From JAIPFM01 sp964494325 (GTDB lineage Bacteria; Planctomycetota; Phycisphaerae; Sedimentisphaerales; Anaerobacaceae), in contig CAZBTJ010000159.1 of the NCBI GenBank assembly GCA_964494325.1, positions 1-12,101 of the forward strand: 12,101 bases of DNA, read 5' to 3'. Below, one piece after another: positions 1-6,009 of the stretch; the stretch's first letter is position 1; each line of letters starts with the position of its first letter. The notes under the pieces are model-generated. The model made no database searches. It was not told the DNA's origin and worked only from the letters and a program-made list of their open reading frames with translations. Made by a program: the position numbers and the translations under genes.

Positions 1-77
1 TGAGCCATTTACGCTTTCAAAAAAACAAAATGCAGCACGAAAAACAACAAGTTGATTGGTTGTAACACGTAGATACA

Positions 78-110
78 TGGGAACGTTCCATCCAGCAATG
101 TCACTCGAAG
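78..110. repeat. Dispersed repeat A, copy 1 (divergent)
   Basis: This copy shares the core GGAACGT..CCATCC.GCAATG..C.CTCGAAG with copy 3 at 3408-3443. It contains the perfect 10-bp palindrome GGAACGTTCC at 80-89, which the other two copies have as the imperfect GGAACGTCCC. The repeat B partner seen at the other two loci would lie beyond the left edge if the order is conserved. Confidence 0.6.
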
Positions 111-194
111 GGGTTTGGCGTTTGAAGGGTCAATGAACGTTTTAGGAAGCGAACGAATACCAATTTTGACAATGGAGCGCAGCGACCTCCGCCC

Positions 195-240
195 TTGATC
201 ATTGATCATTCCTTGTTGGATATTGGATATTCAATCTTTT
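195..240. repeat. Degenerate 7-bp-period array (TTGATCA / TTGGATA)
   Basis: Read in steps of seven from 195, the sequence is TTGATCA, TTGATCA, TTCCTTG, TTGGATA, TTGGATA, TTCAATC, then TTTT. Every unit starts with TT and two units are exact duplicates of their neighbours. The period is not a multiple of three, which argues against coding. It resembles in style the heptanucleotide short tandem repeats known from cyanobacteria; any relationship is unproven. Confidence 0.6.
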
Positions 241-252
241 GGCCGAGAGCCC

Positions 253-276
253 ATACCAGCTCATCCATACGAAAGG
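253..276. repeat. Dispersed repeat B, partial copy
   Basis: A 24-bp fragment (ATACCAGC to GAAAGG) matches 22 of 24 bases of repeat B copy 1 at 474-497. No flanking similarity to the rest of repeat B is visible, so it looks like a decayed or truncated copy. Confidence 0.5.
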
Positions 277-341
277 AAGTCTCCAAGGGGCAGCTGATTA
301 TAGTGTTTACCCTTAAATACAAGAGCGAAGTGCACCCAATG

Positions 342-365
342 AAATCGGCAGCCGGCTGCCGATTT
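342..365. repeat. 24-bp perfect palindrome
   Basis: The 12 bases AAATCGGCAGCC (342-353) are followed directly by their exact reverse complement (354-365), with no spacer. The dyad is GC-rich inside and A/T at the ends. It could form a cruciform in DNA or a long hairpin in RNA; only three T residues follow on the + strand and three A residues precede it, so it is a poor rho-independent terminator on either strand. It lies between the partial B copy and the A/B pair at 462-576. The function is not known. Confidence 0.8.
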
Positions 366-461
366 GAGCTGAGGGCACTGCGTCTTTGCTTGGGAAACAT
401 CCGGGGGTACGCCTTGACTATTAAGTATTGGCACCAATTTCCTCCAGATGCATCCCTTCTA

Positions 462-524
462 GGCACGCTTTCGATACCAGCTAATCCGTACGAAAGGTGC
501 TGCCGCCTCGCATTTAGCCGGGAC
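462..524. repeat. Dispersed repeat B, copy 1
   Basis: The 63 bases align without gaps to 3180-3242 with 57 identities. Five of the six differences are transitions, as expected for decay of a shared ancestor. In the frame that is open here the six changes affect six codons, all non-synonymous, so the similarity is not maintained as protein. Two units of ACGCTCC follow at 523-536. Repeat A starts about 20 bases to the right. Confidence 0.75.
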
Positions 525-543
525 GCTCCACGCTCCTTCGTCG

Positions 544-576
544 CTTAATGGAACGTCCCATCCGACAATTTACCCC
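544..576. repeat. Dispersed repeat A, copy 2
   Basis: Positions 544-564 are identical over 21 bases to 3407-3427 (CTTAATGGAACG through CATCCG). Similarity then fades (CAATTTACCCC against CAATGCCCCTC). It sits just right of repeat B copy 1, the same relative order and orientation as at the second locus. Confidence 0.7.
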
Positions 577-963
577 TTTAATCTACCTGGTGCTAAATGT
601 CGTGCACTTTCGCCAAACTCAATATCTGGATATCTCGTCATTCATATCATTTTAGGGATTATAATCACTTAATAGCCCATGGACACGATATAAAGACAGC
701 CTGTAGATTAGCAAAACAAGCATTGACAATCAAACGTGGATGATTTTCAGAATGAGTAGAATCTGGGATAGCTACAATATGACTGCGTATTTTTTTGTAC
801 AAATGTATAGGTTAGTTTATTTAACGCCGATAAGATCATGTAAAAGGGAATCAGTATAAATTGCAAACTGATGCATATGTACAATTGTAACCAGGGAAAT
901 ATTTAGCAAAGACGGCACCCCTCAGAAAATATTTGTTATGTCAACTGAAATGGCGGAATAATT

Positions 964-978
964 GTGATACAATATCAC
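964..978. promoter_or_regulatory. Short inverted repeat upstream of the exported-protein gene
   Basis: GTGATA (964-969) and TATCAC (973-978) are perfect reverse complements around CAA, ending 37 bases before the start codon at 1016. The string TACAAT (968-973) inside it could serve as a -10 box, with only a weak -35 candidate (CTGAAA, 945-950) at 17-bp spacing. A repressor-type operator over a promoter is possible but is inference. Confidence 0.3.
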
Positions 979-1002
979 TGATAATTAAGCTGCAATTTAG
1001 TA

Positions 1003-1010
1003 AAAGGAGG
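1003..1010 (+). promoter_or_regulatory. Near-perfect Shine-Dalgarno site
   Basis: AAAGGAGG ends five bases before the ATG at 1016, an almost complete match to the 16S rRNA anti-SD sequence. It is the strongest ribosome binding site in the window and fixes the start of the gene that follows. Confidence 0.85.
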
Positions 1011-1015
1011 TATCC

Positions 1016-2269
1016 ATGAGGCATGTGAAAAAAAGCCATCAATTAATAATTTTCGTAGTCTGTTTAATTGCTGGAGTTCTTTGTTATGGGGCAATTGCAG
1101 CGGGCGAGGCTCTACCGCCTGATCCAGAAAATGCTGCCCTATTATATTATCAGGCATTTCATTATCTTCCGGATATTCATGATTTGCCGAGAACGATGGC
1201 ATTGTGGGACTATGATAACGCTGAACCTGATAATCAACTCAATGAGTATCTTGAAGAGGGTTCTGAGGCGATAAGGCTTGTAGACGATGCGAGCAAATTG
1301 TCAAACTGTATGTGGGGTGTGCAGTATTCACGTGGATGTTTCTATAATATAGACATGCAGTATCTTACACTTCTTTTACATGCAGATATGTATGTCTCTG
1401 TTGCGGATCAGGATTATCAAGCGGCTTTGAAACGTTGCCTGATAGCACGCCGATATTCTGAACATCTAGGTTCTATGAACACTGATTTTGGCTATTCCAT
1501 TTCGATAACAACGGATTTAACTGCTTTGGGTTGTCTACAATATATTCTTGGTGTTTTGCCTCCCGATGAAGATATGCTTACGTCGTTACAGGGACAGCTT
1601 CTTTTGGGAGGTTCTCCGAAGTCACCTGCTAGTACAATGCGCACCATGTTCGAAATGACTCTTCAGGCGATGCTTAATGATGAGCGAACAATGGATGAAA
1701 TAAGACGTCAGTTTCAAGAAAGTGAACGTGATGACAACGAGCTTGGTTGTATCCAGCTCCCTACTGATGAGGAACTTTTGGCATATGCTCGTCAAATAGC
1801 TTCAGAGTTTGTGAATTCTGCATTGCGTATTATTGGGAGTAATCACCCGCTTGAGAAGAGTCACGCAGAAATCCAAGCACTCATTGCTAATATGCGGAAA
1901 AAAGCTGGCAATGATTATGCTGTCAATACTTTGGTGGGAGCACTTGATTTCACCATTAATAGTCTATTTTCACTCGCAATAGATCATGTCGCCCATTTGA
2001 ATGCGACTAAAACTGCTATTGAAGTTTACTTGCTGGTCGCCCAAAATGGCCAGTTACCAGAAGTACTTCCACATAATTTATATAAAGATCCATTCAGTGG
2101 AGAAGACTTTGAGTACGAGATAACTGAGGAGGGATTTATATTACGAGCCCGTGCTAAAAATCTGTTCTCCTGCCCATTACGTCCAGAGCAAGGTCCTATT
2201 GGCCCAGACTCTTTTGAATGCATTATTCCTGAATATAAATTTAGAATCATGGCTCCTATTCTTCAATAA
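1016..2269 (+). CDS. Exported hypothetical protein, PVC type
   Basis: A 417-residue protein with an N-terminal signal or anchor: basic residues 2-8 (RHVKKSH), then a hydrophobic stretch at about 9-29 ending in AIAAGEA, a plausible signal peptidase I site. The mature part starts PPDPENAALLYYQAF (34-48), a pattern I associate with exported proteins of planctomycetes. The middle is helical and rich in D, E and Q. The C-terminal part has an alanine-rich helix followed by KDPFSG (357-362) and FEYEITEEGFILRA, also typical of large planctomycete families of unknown function. No enzyme motif is visible. The ATG at 1016 is fixed by a near-perfect ribosome binding site. The gene stands alone between two repeat-rich non-coding stretches and is visibly more AT-rich than the genes from 3537 on. 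I do not know its function; family resemblance is from memory. Confidence 0.8.
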   Translation: MRHVKKSHQLIIFVVCLIAGVLCYGAIAAGEALPPDPENAALLYYQAFHYLPDIHDLPRTMALWDYDNAEPDNQLNEYLEEGSEAIRLVDDASKLSNCMWGVQYSRGCFYNIDMQYLTLLLHADMYVSVADQDYQAALKRCLIARRYSEHLGSMNTDFGYSISITTDLTALGCLQYILGVLPPDEDMLTSLQGQLLLGGSPKSPASTMRTMFEMTLQAMLNDERTMDEIRRQFQESERDDNELGCIQLPTDEELLAYARQIASEFVNSALRIIGSNHPLEKSHAEIQALIANMRKKAGNDYAVNTLVGALDFTINSLFSLAIDHVAHLNATKTAIEVYLLVAQNGQLPEVLPHNLYKDPFSGEDFEYEITEEGFILRARAKNLFSCPLRPEQGPIGPDSFECIIPEYKFRIMAPILQ

Positions 2270-2803
2270 AGAGAAGCTTCGAGGATCACCCATATAGGCT
2301 CCTGAATGTAATGCTCACGGAAGATAATGCTCGGACCACGATATCTCTTTACCAATAAGATGCTTAATGCCATTTGCCCCCTTTAAAGCATGCTTTGGTG
2401 GATTTTCCCGGGGCCAAAAAGAGCTCTAAGAAAAACATCGACGTGAGATCAATGTCCAATGCTTTGACGGGGACTAAGGGGCAATTCCCTGGATATTGGT
2501 ATTTACTTTCGATGGTAGAGCGAGAAACGCCATGTGAAGACTTGGACGAACGTACAATTAACAAGGGTGCCGCACTTCGTTCGCAATGACAGCAAGTTTT
2601 ATGAACTGAGCCTTTTCGAAGCCCGGTGGGTTCATACCTAGACGCGTCAGCACAATAAGAACAGGAACTTCCATCTGATTAACTTTCAAACGGAGAAGGT
2701 TCACTCAAGCCCTGTTCCAAGCCGTCATTGAGGCCGAGTTTGGTTCCATGTGGGAAACTTGTTTGCCAAAGTGGTGACAGATGCTGGACTCCCACGAAGT
2801 GGC

Positions 2804-2836
2804 ATGCGAAGCGTTTTTTGACGGCGGGCTTCGCAT
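2804..2836. repeat. Hairpin, 9-bp perfect stem
   Basis: ATGCGAAGC (2804-2812) pairs perfectly with GCTTCGCAT (2828-2836) around a 15-base loop that contains TTTTTT. There is no T-run after the stem, so it is not an obvious terminator on the + strand. It could be part of a structured RNA or a decayed mobile element; nothing in the flanks decides. Confidence 0.45.
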
Positions 2837-2961
2837 AAGTCGGGAGTGACGAATCTGCACCAGCCTTCAAAACTTCCTGTTAAATGGTTCTTGTCTTTGA
2901 GGTTCAGTTTTTCAAATATCTGTATCTTTGTTTATCTGGGCTATCATCTGTGGCAAAAAAT

Positions 2962-2996
2962 GGTTTTTGGTTTCTAGTGGTTTGTTGTCAGTTTTA
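2962..2996. repeat. Weak 7-bp-period array (GGTTTTT type)
   Basis: In steps of seven: GGTTTTT, GGTTTCT, AGTGGTT, TGTTGTC, AGTTTTA. The units are poorly conserved and G/T-rich; the call rests on the period being the same as in the other arrays of the window. It runs directly into a 9-bp tandem repeat. Confidence 0.35.
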
Positions 2997-3022
2997 AATC
3001 CGTGTAATCCGTGAAATCTGTG
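2996..3022. repeat. 9-bp tandem repeat, three units
   Basis: AAATCCGTG, TAATCCGTG and AAATCTGTG follow each other directly. From memory, strings of this kind (ATCCGTGTAATC...) recur between genes in environmental planctomycete and related genomes. ATCTGTGG also occurs just upstream at 2946-2953. Confidence 0.65.
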
Positions 3023-3179
3023 TCAAACAATGAAGCGGTCAGCTTTCAACTGCTTGGAGCTACTACGTGGGCTGATTTAATAGACCCCTCAGTGCCTCGG
3101 GTCAAGAGCAGTCGATTAGAATCCCACGCAAAGAGAAAAGGGTGCGAAGCTGCTTCGGCAGTTAAGATGCATTCGACTC

Positions 3180-3242
3180 GGCATGCTTTCGATACCAGCT
3201 AATCTGTACGGAGGGTGCTACCGCGTCGCATTTAGCCGGGAC
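3180..3242. repeat. Dispersed repeat B, copy 2
   Basis: Aligns without gaps to 462-524 with 57 of 63 identical bases. The similarity stops sharply on the right, at the end of GCCGGGAC; to the left only short matches (AGATGCAT) continue. Its partner repeat A lies much further away than at the first locus (3407 rather than about 20 bases). Confidence 0.75.
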
Positions 3243-3254
3243 ACCTCGCGAGAC

Positions 3255-3300
3255 GCTTCGAAGTATGAAGAAATGAAGTGTGAAGGTTGAAGTAATGAGC
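3255..3300. repeat. Degenerate 7-8-bp array (TGAAGNN type)
   Basis: GAAG recurs five times (CGAAGTATGAAGAAATGAAG, then TGTGAAGGTTGAAG) at spacings of 7, 8, 7 and 7 bases, followed by TAATGAG. It lies in the segment that separates repeats B and A at this locus and is absent from the compact first locus. Confidence 0.5.
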
Positions 3301-3332
3301 CGCTGCCCGGACTAGATAAATCAAACGCCTTG

Positions 3333-3356
3333 CAACCAACCAACAACTAACAACCC
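3333..3356. repeat. Degenerate 7-bp-period array (CCAACAA type)
   Basis: In steps of seven: CAACCAA, CCAACAA, CTAACAA, CCC. On the minus strand the unit reads TTGTTAG/TTGTTGG, close in character to the GTGTTAG unit of the array at 9737. A short related string (AACCAACAACCAAG) follows the hairpin at 3389-3402. Confidence 0.45.
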
Positions 3357-3359
3357 TTG

Positions 3360-3385
3360 GCCCGTGAAAGCTTCTTTCACCGGGC
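3360..3385. repeat. Strong hairpin within the A/B spacer
   Basis: An 11-bp stem, GCCCGTGAAAG pairing with CTTTCACCGGGC, has a single bulged C and a CTT loop. No T-run follows on either strand, so it is not a standard terminator. Short related strings flank it on both sides (ACAACCCTTGG to the left, ACAACCAAG to the right). Confidence 0.55.
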
Positions 3386-3406
3386 AGAAACCAACAACCA
3401 AGATCC

Positions 3407-3443
3407 CTTAATGGAACGTCCCATCCGGCAATGCCCCTCGAAG
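3407..3443. repeat. Dispersed repeat A, copy 3
   Basis: Identical to copy 2 over 21 bases (3407-3427) and similar to copy 1 over its whole length through CTCGAAG. CAATGC (3429-3434) and GCATTG (3443-3448) add a small local hairpin. It ends about 94 bases before the holB start. Confidence 0.7.
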
Positions 3444-3536
3444 CATTGGGGGCCGAAGCTGCGTTGTCGGGCGATTTTTCACATAGAAAAAGACTAGTCT
3501 CTGTATTCTACGAGCGTTTTGCGGTATTCTACTGGG

Positions 3537-4652
3537 ATGTCATTTAAGGAAATATATTGTCAGGATCGTGCCATTGGGGCGCTGTTGAAGGCGTTCGGAA
3601 TGGATCGGACGACCCATGCCACTATCTTTGCCGGGCCCGAAGGGGTGGGCAAGTACAAGACTGCGGCTGCGTGGGCGGATCTGTTGTTGTGTCTGGAACC
3701 AATCGGTCAAGGGGATCGGTTTGAGGCCTGTGGTACTTGTGCGTCCTGTCGGGCGTGGGAGGGGCAGGCACATCCGGATTTCTTCCATGTTTACAAGGAG
3801 TTACGCGAGTTTACCAAGGATGGCAAGGGCAAGGCTGCGCCTGTGGACATGCCTGTGGATGTGATTCGCGAGTTTCTGATTGGTAAGGTGGCCACGCGGC
3901 CGACCCTGTCAAAACGTAAGGTATTTGTGGTGAGTGAGGCTGAGAAGCTGAATACGGCGTCTCAAAATGCCTTGCTGAAAATTCTGGAAGAGCCGCCTGC
4001 GTACTGTTGTATTGTGTTGCTCTGTACGCGACTGGAAAAACTGTTGCCCACAACCAAGTCCAGAACGCAGATCATTCGGTTTGGCCCGATCGATCGGGAT
4101 CGCATTACCGCGCACCTGGAGGGATTGGGTGTGGCATCTGCTCAGGCGCATTATTTTGCCCATTTATCACAGGGGAGTCTGGGTACGGCCTGCAATTGGG
4201 CTGAACTGGAAAAGGCGGGGGCCAATTTGTATGGCTTCAAGATCGATCTGGTAGAAAAGTTAGTGGGGTTGCAGTTGGTGCAGTGTCTTAATGTGGCTGA
4301 CGCTCTGTTGGCTGGGGCCAAGTCCATCAGGGAGTCCTGGACCGATTTTGACTCTGCAACGAGTCGGACAGATTTAAATCGCAGGGCGTTAAAGACTGTG
4401 GTTTCGATGGTGGTGGCTGTGCTGGAGGATGTGATGAAAGAGCCTCTGGGCCTGCCCGAACCCTGCTGTAATTCAGATCAGAGTGGCTTGATTCGTCAGG
4501 CGGCCACGCGTATGGGGCCTCAAGAGGCCGCTGAAAAGGTGGCTGAATGCTATGAAGCCATGCGGTGGATTGAGTCCGGTGTGAATGAGAGGCTTATTTT
4601 TGAGCGGTTATTGTTAAGGATTGCCGGTTCTGGTATAATGCCGGGTCTTTAA
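3537..4652 (+). CDS. holB: DNA polymerase III delta prime subunit
   Basis: Clamp-loader subunit (371 residues from this ATG) of the replicative polymerase, cytoplasmic, acting with tau/gamma and delta to load the sliding clamp. The AAA+ domain opens MSFKEIYCQDRAIGAL and has a Walker A-like GPEGVGKY (33-40) with Tyr where Ser or Thr is usual, suggesting weak or no ATP hydrolysis, as often in delta prime. A four-cysteine zinc module (C52, C65, C68, C71) and the LLKILEEPP segment (146-154) are classic. The usual SRC arginine-finger motif is SRT (175-177), keeping the Arg. A TTG at 3519 would add six residues (MRYSTG); I prefer ATG 3537 because MSFK-I matches the family start, although no good ribosome binding site is seen for either. 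It leads the holB-ricT-metG group. Confidence 0.9.
   Translation: MSFKEIYCQDRAIGALLKAFGMDRTTHATIFAGPEGVGKYKTAAAWADLLLCLEPIGQGDRFEACGTCASCRAWEGQAHPDFFHVYKELREFTKDGKGKAAPVDMPVDVIREFLIGKVATRPTLSKRKVFVVSEAEKLNTASQNALLKILEEPPAYCCIVLLCTRLEKLLPTTKSRTQIIRFGPIDRDRITAHLEGLGVASAQAHYFAHLSQGSLGTACNWAELEKAGANLYGFKIDLVEKLVGLQLVQCLNVADALLAGAKSIRESWTDFDSATSRTDLNRRALKTVVSMVVAVLEDVMKEPLGLPEPCCNSDQSGLIRQAATRMGPQEAAEKVAECYEAMRWIESGVNERLIFERLLLRIAGSGIMPGL
4611..4639 (+). promoter_or_regulatory. Sigma70-type promoter inside the end of holB
   Basis: TTGTTA (4611-4616), a 17-bp spacer and TATAAT (4634-4639), preceded by TGG to give an extended -10 element. Transcription would start near 4646, about 50 bases before ricT. 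The -10 is a perfect consensus and the -35 matches four of six, so this is the best promoter candidate in the window. The bases also encode the last residues of HolB. Confidence 0.55.
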
Positions 4653-4695
4653 TATGAGTGTCGTAATCGTAACGTATTGTTATTAGGTGACTTAG

Positions 4696-6009
4696 ATGTC
4701 TGATACGCCAGAGTCAAAACCTCAACGATCCAAGACCAAGAAGCAAATGCTCGTTCGCTTTGGACGCATGAATGGTCTGGGTTTGTTTTCGCATAATGAA
4801 TTGCAGGTTCCCAAGACCGATGTTCAGGTGGTGGTCAAGACCCGTAAAGGGCTTGAACTGGGTCGAATCGTCGGGGCTTTGGGGTGCTATAAGCAAGGGA
4901 AATACCGATTAGACTTCAAGCAGGTGGCCGATTATTATAAGGCTTCCGATATGGAAATGATGTGTGAGCAGGGGGGCAAATTTATTCGCTATGCCACGCA
5001 CGATGATATCAGTGATGCAGAACATTTCAAAAAGATTGCCCAGGATGAAGTTCGTACGTGTCAGCGTATTGTGAATCAGGGTAAGCTTTCCATGAAGATC
5101 GTGGATGCTGAGCACATTCTGGGTGGTGAACGTGTTATTTTTTACTTCATGTCTGAAGGACGTGTTGATTTTCGAGATCTGGTCAAGACGCTGTCCCATG
5201 AGTTCCAGACGCGCATTGAAATGCGTCAGATCGGGGCGCGTGATGAAGCACGCCTGTTGGGCGATGTTGAGAGCTGTGGGCAGGTGGTCTGCTGTAAGCA
5301 GTTTCTGAAGTATCTTAAGCCTGTAAATATGCGTATGGCCAAGATGCAGAAGGCCACGCTCGATCCCGCCAAGATCTCGGGATATTGTGGGCGTTTGAAG
5401 TGCTGCCTGCGGTATGAAGACAGTACCTATGGCGAGCTCAAGAAGAATCTGCCCCACAAGAATACACGTGTGCAGCTTGAAGATTGCGAAGGCAGGGTGA
5501 TTGATTCTCAAATCCTGAGCCAATTGGTTATGGTGATGTCAGAGAAGGGGGAGCGATTGTCTATTCCCCTTGAGCAACTTGAAATTTTGGCGCTGGACGC
5601 TCCAAGGCGAGTCAAGCCTGAGCCTGAGAAAGAGGAAAGACGACTTGCATTGAGGGGAGTCGGGCAGCGAAGAAACGGGAGACGTGGTGCGTCAAAGGCT
5701 GAAGAGGGCAAGGATGAAAAGCCTCGAAGCAGGCCTCCGAGAAGACAGGAGCGCTCCAAGCAGAACAGGCCCAAGCCCGAATCAGAATCCCCTGACCCCT
5801 CCCAAAAAACCGACCCTCAAAAAGTGCAAGGCGATTCAGAGAAGACGGAGCAATCGGATAAGCCGAGTCGTTCAAGACGAGGCGGGCGCAGGCGTCGATC
5901 TGGGCGTCGAGGCAACAGGCGTCCTGCGAACAAGGATGGCAATACTGGTGATGGTGGCAACAGCACAAAGAACGATTCAAAACCCAAAAGCCCTGAAGGT
6001 GATAAATGA
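4696..6009 (+). CDS. ricT: RicT/YaaT-like PSP1 protein with Arg-rich tail
   Basis: A 437-residue PSP1-superfamily protein. In Bacillus, RicT (YaaT) joins RicA and RicF in an Fe-S-carrying complex that directs RNase Y mRNA processing. The two hallmark cysteine motifs are present: CGQVVCC (C194, C199, C200) and CGRLKCC (C231, C236, C237), separated by the conserved KMQKATLDPAKISG segment. The core ends near residue 300. The remaining ~135 residues are predicted disordered, rich in R, K, G, S and P, with a cluster RRGGRRRRSGRRGNRR (394-409); Bacillus RicT lacks such a tail. ATG 4696 has AGGTGA six bases ahead. The gene follows holB, as in Bacillus, and its TGA overlaps the metG ATG by four bases, implying translational coupling. 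No RicA or RicF gene is in the window, so partnership is inference; the tail suggests RNA binding, also inference. Confidence 0.88.
   Translation: MSDTPESKPQRSKTKKQMLVRFGRMNGLGLFSHNELQVPKTDVQVVVKTRKGLELGRIVGALGCYKQGKYRLDFKQVADYYKASDMEMMCEQGGKFIRYATHDDISDAEHFKKIAQDEVRTCQRIVNQGKLSMKIVDAEHILGGERVIFYFMSEGRVDFRDLVKTLSHEFQTRIEMRQIGARDEARLLGDVESCGQVVCCKQFLKYLKPVNMRMAKMQKATLDPAKISGYCGRLKCCLRYEDSTYGELKKNLPHKNTRVQLEDCEGRVIDSQILSQLVMVMSEKGERLSIPLEQLEILALDAPRRVKPEPEKEERRLALRGVGQRRNGRRGASKAEEGKDEKPRSRPPRRQERSKQNRPKPESESPDPSQKTDPQKVQGDSEKTEQSDKPSRSRRGGRRRRSGRRGNRRPANKDGNTGDGGNSTKNDSKPKSPEGDK

Larger units (their letters stand above)
1..1015. other. Non-coding stretch with dispersed repeats
   Basis: About 1 kb without a convincing gene. 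The left half (1-577) holds copies of repeats A and B, a 7-bp-period array and a 24-bp palindrome, listed separately. The right half (about 578-1000) is AT-rich and contains short dyads such as TTTGTACAAA (794-803), TACAATTGTA (880-889) and GTGATA-CAA-TATCAC (964-978), plus an isolated TTGACA (723-728) and an isolated TATAAT (660-665), neither with a well-spaced partner box. Open frames here overlap the repeats and show no family resemblance, so I treat them as chance. Confidence 0.7.
2270..3536. other. Non-coding stretch with repeats and hairpins
   Basis: About 1.27 kb without a convincing gene. It holds a 12-bp palindrome AAAGCATGCTTT (2385-2396), an inverted repeat TATGAAC/GTTCATA (2600-2606 and 2630-2636), a hairpin at 2804-2836, 7-bp-period DNA near 2962, a 9-bp tandem repeat at 2996, a CGAAGC-T-GCTTCG hairpin near 3144-3156, repeats B and A, more 7-bp-period DNA, a strong hairpin at 3360 and a 10-bp palindrome AGACTAGTCT (3491-3500). 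The short open frames on both strands overlap these elements and have no recognisable family. I saw no transposase remnant and no tRNA. Confidence 0.65.

Noticed and set aside
195..548. 117-codon open frame on the + strand
   Set aside because: It is made of the 7-bp array, the palindrome and repeat B; changes between the two B copies are all non-synonymous in this frame, and no family is recognisable.
723..753. Promoter at TTGACA (723-728)
   Set aside because: The -35 box is perfect but the only -10 candidate (CAGAAT) is 19 bp away and weak, and it lies nearly 290 bases before the nearest gene.
2364..2589. Open frames on both strands in the same interval
   Set aside because: Two overlapping opposite frames of similar length with no family resemblance; most likely chance.
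2600..2636. Possible tRNA-like segment (GGTGGGTTCATACC)
   Set aside because: The T-loop-like string has no matching 5-bp stem and no acceptor or anticodon arm is found; only a simple inverted repeat remains.
2679..2870. 63-codon open frame on the minus strand
   Set aside because: No ribosome binding site, no recognised family, and it overlaps the hairpin at 2804-2836. It could be a decayed element but I cannot support a gene.
3011..3202. 63-codon open frame on the + strand
   Set aside because: It starts in the 9-bp tandem repeat and ends in repeat B, in a different frame from the one open at copy 1.
1..3536. CRISPR array
   Set aside because: The repeats are too few and irregularly spaced, with no equal spacers and no cas gene.
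4909..5523. 204-codon open frame on the minus strand
   Set aside because: It lies entirely opposite ricT, whose conserved cysteine motifs show that the + strand is coding.
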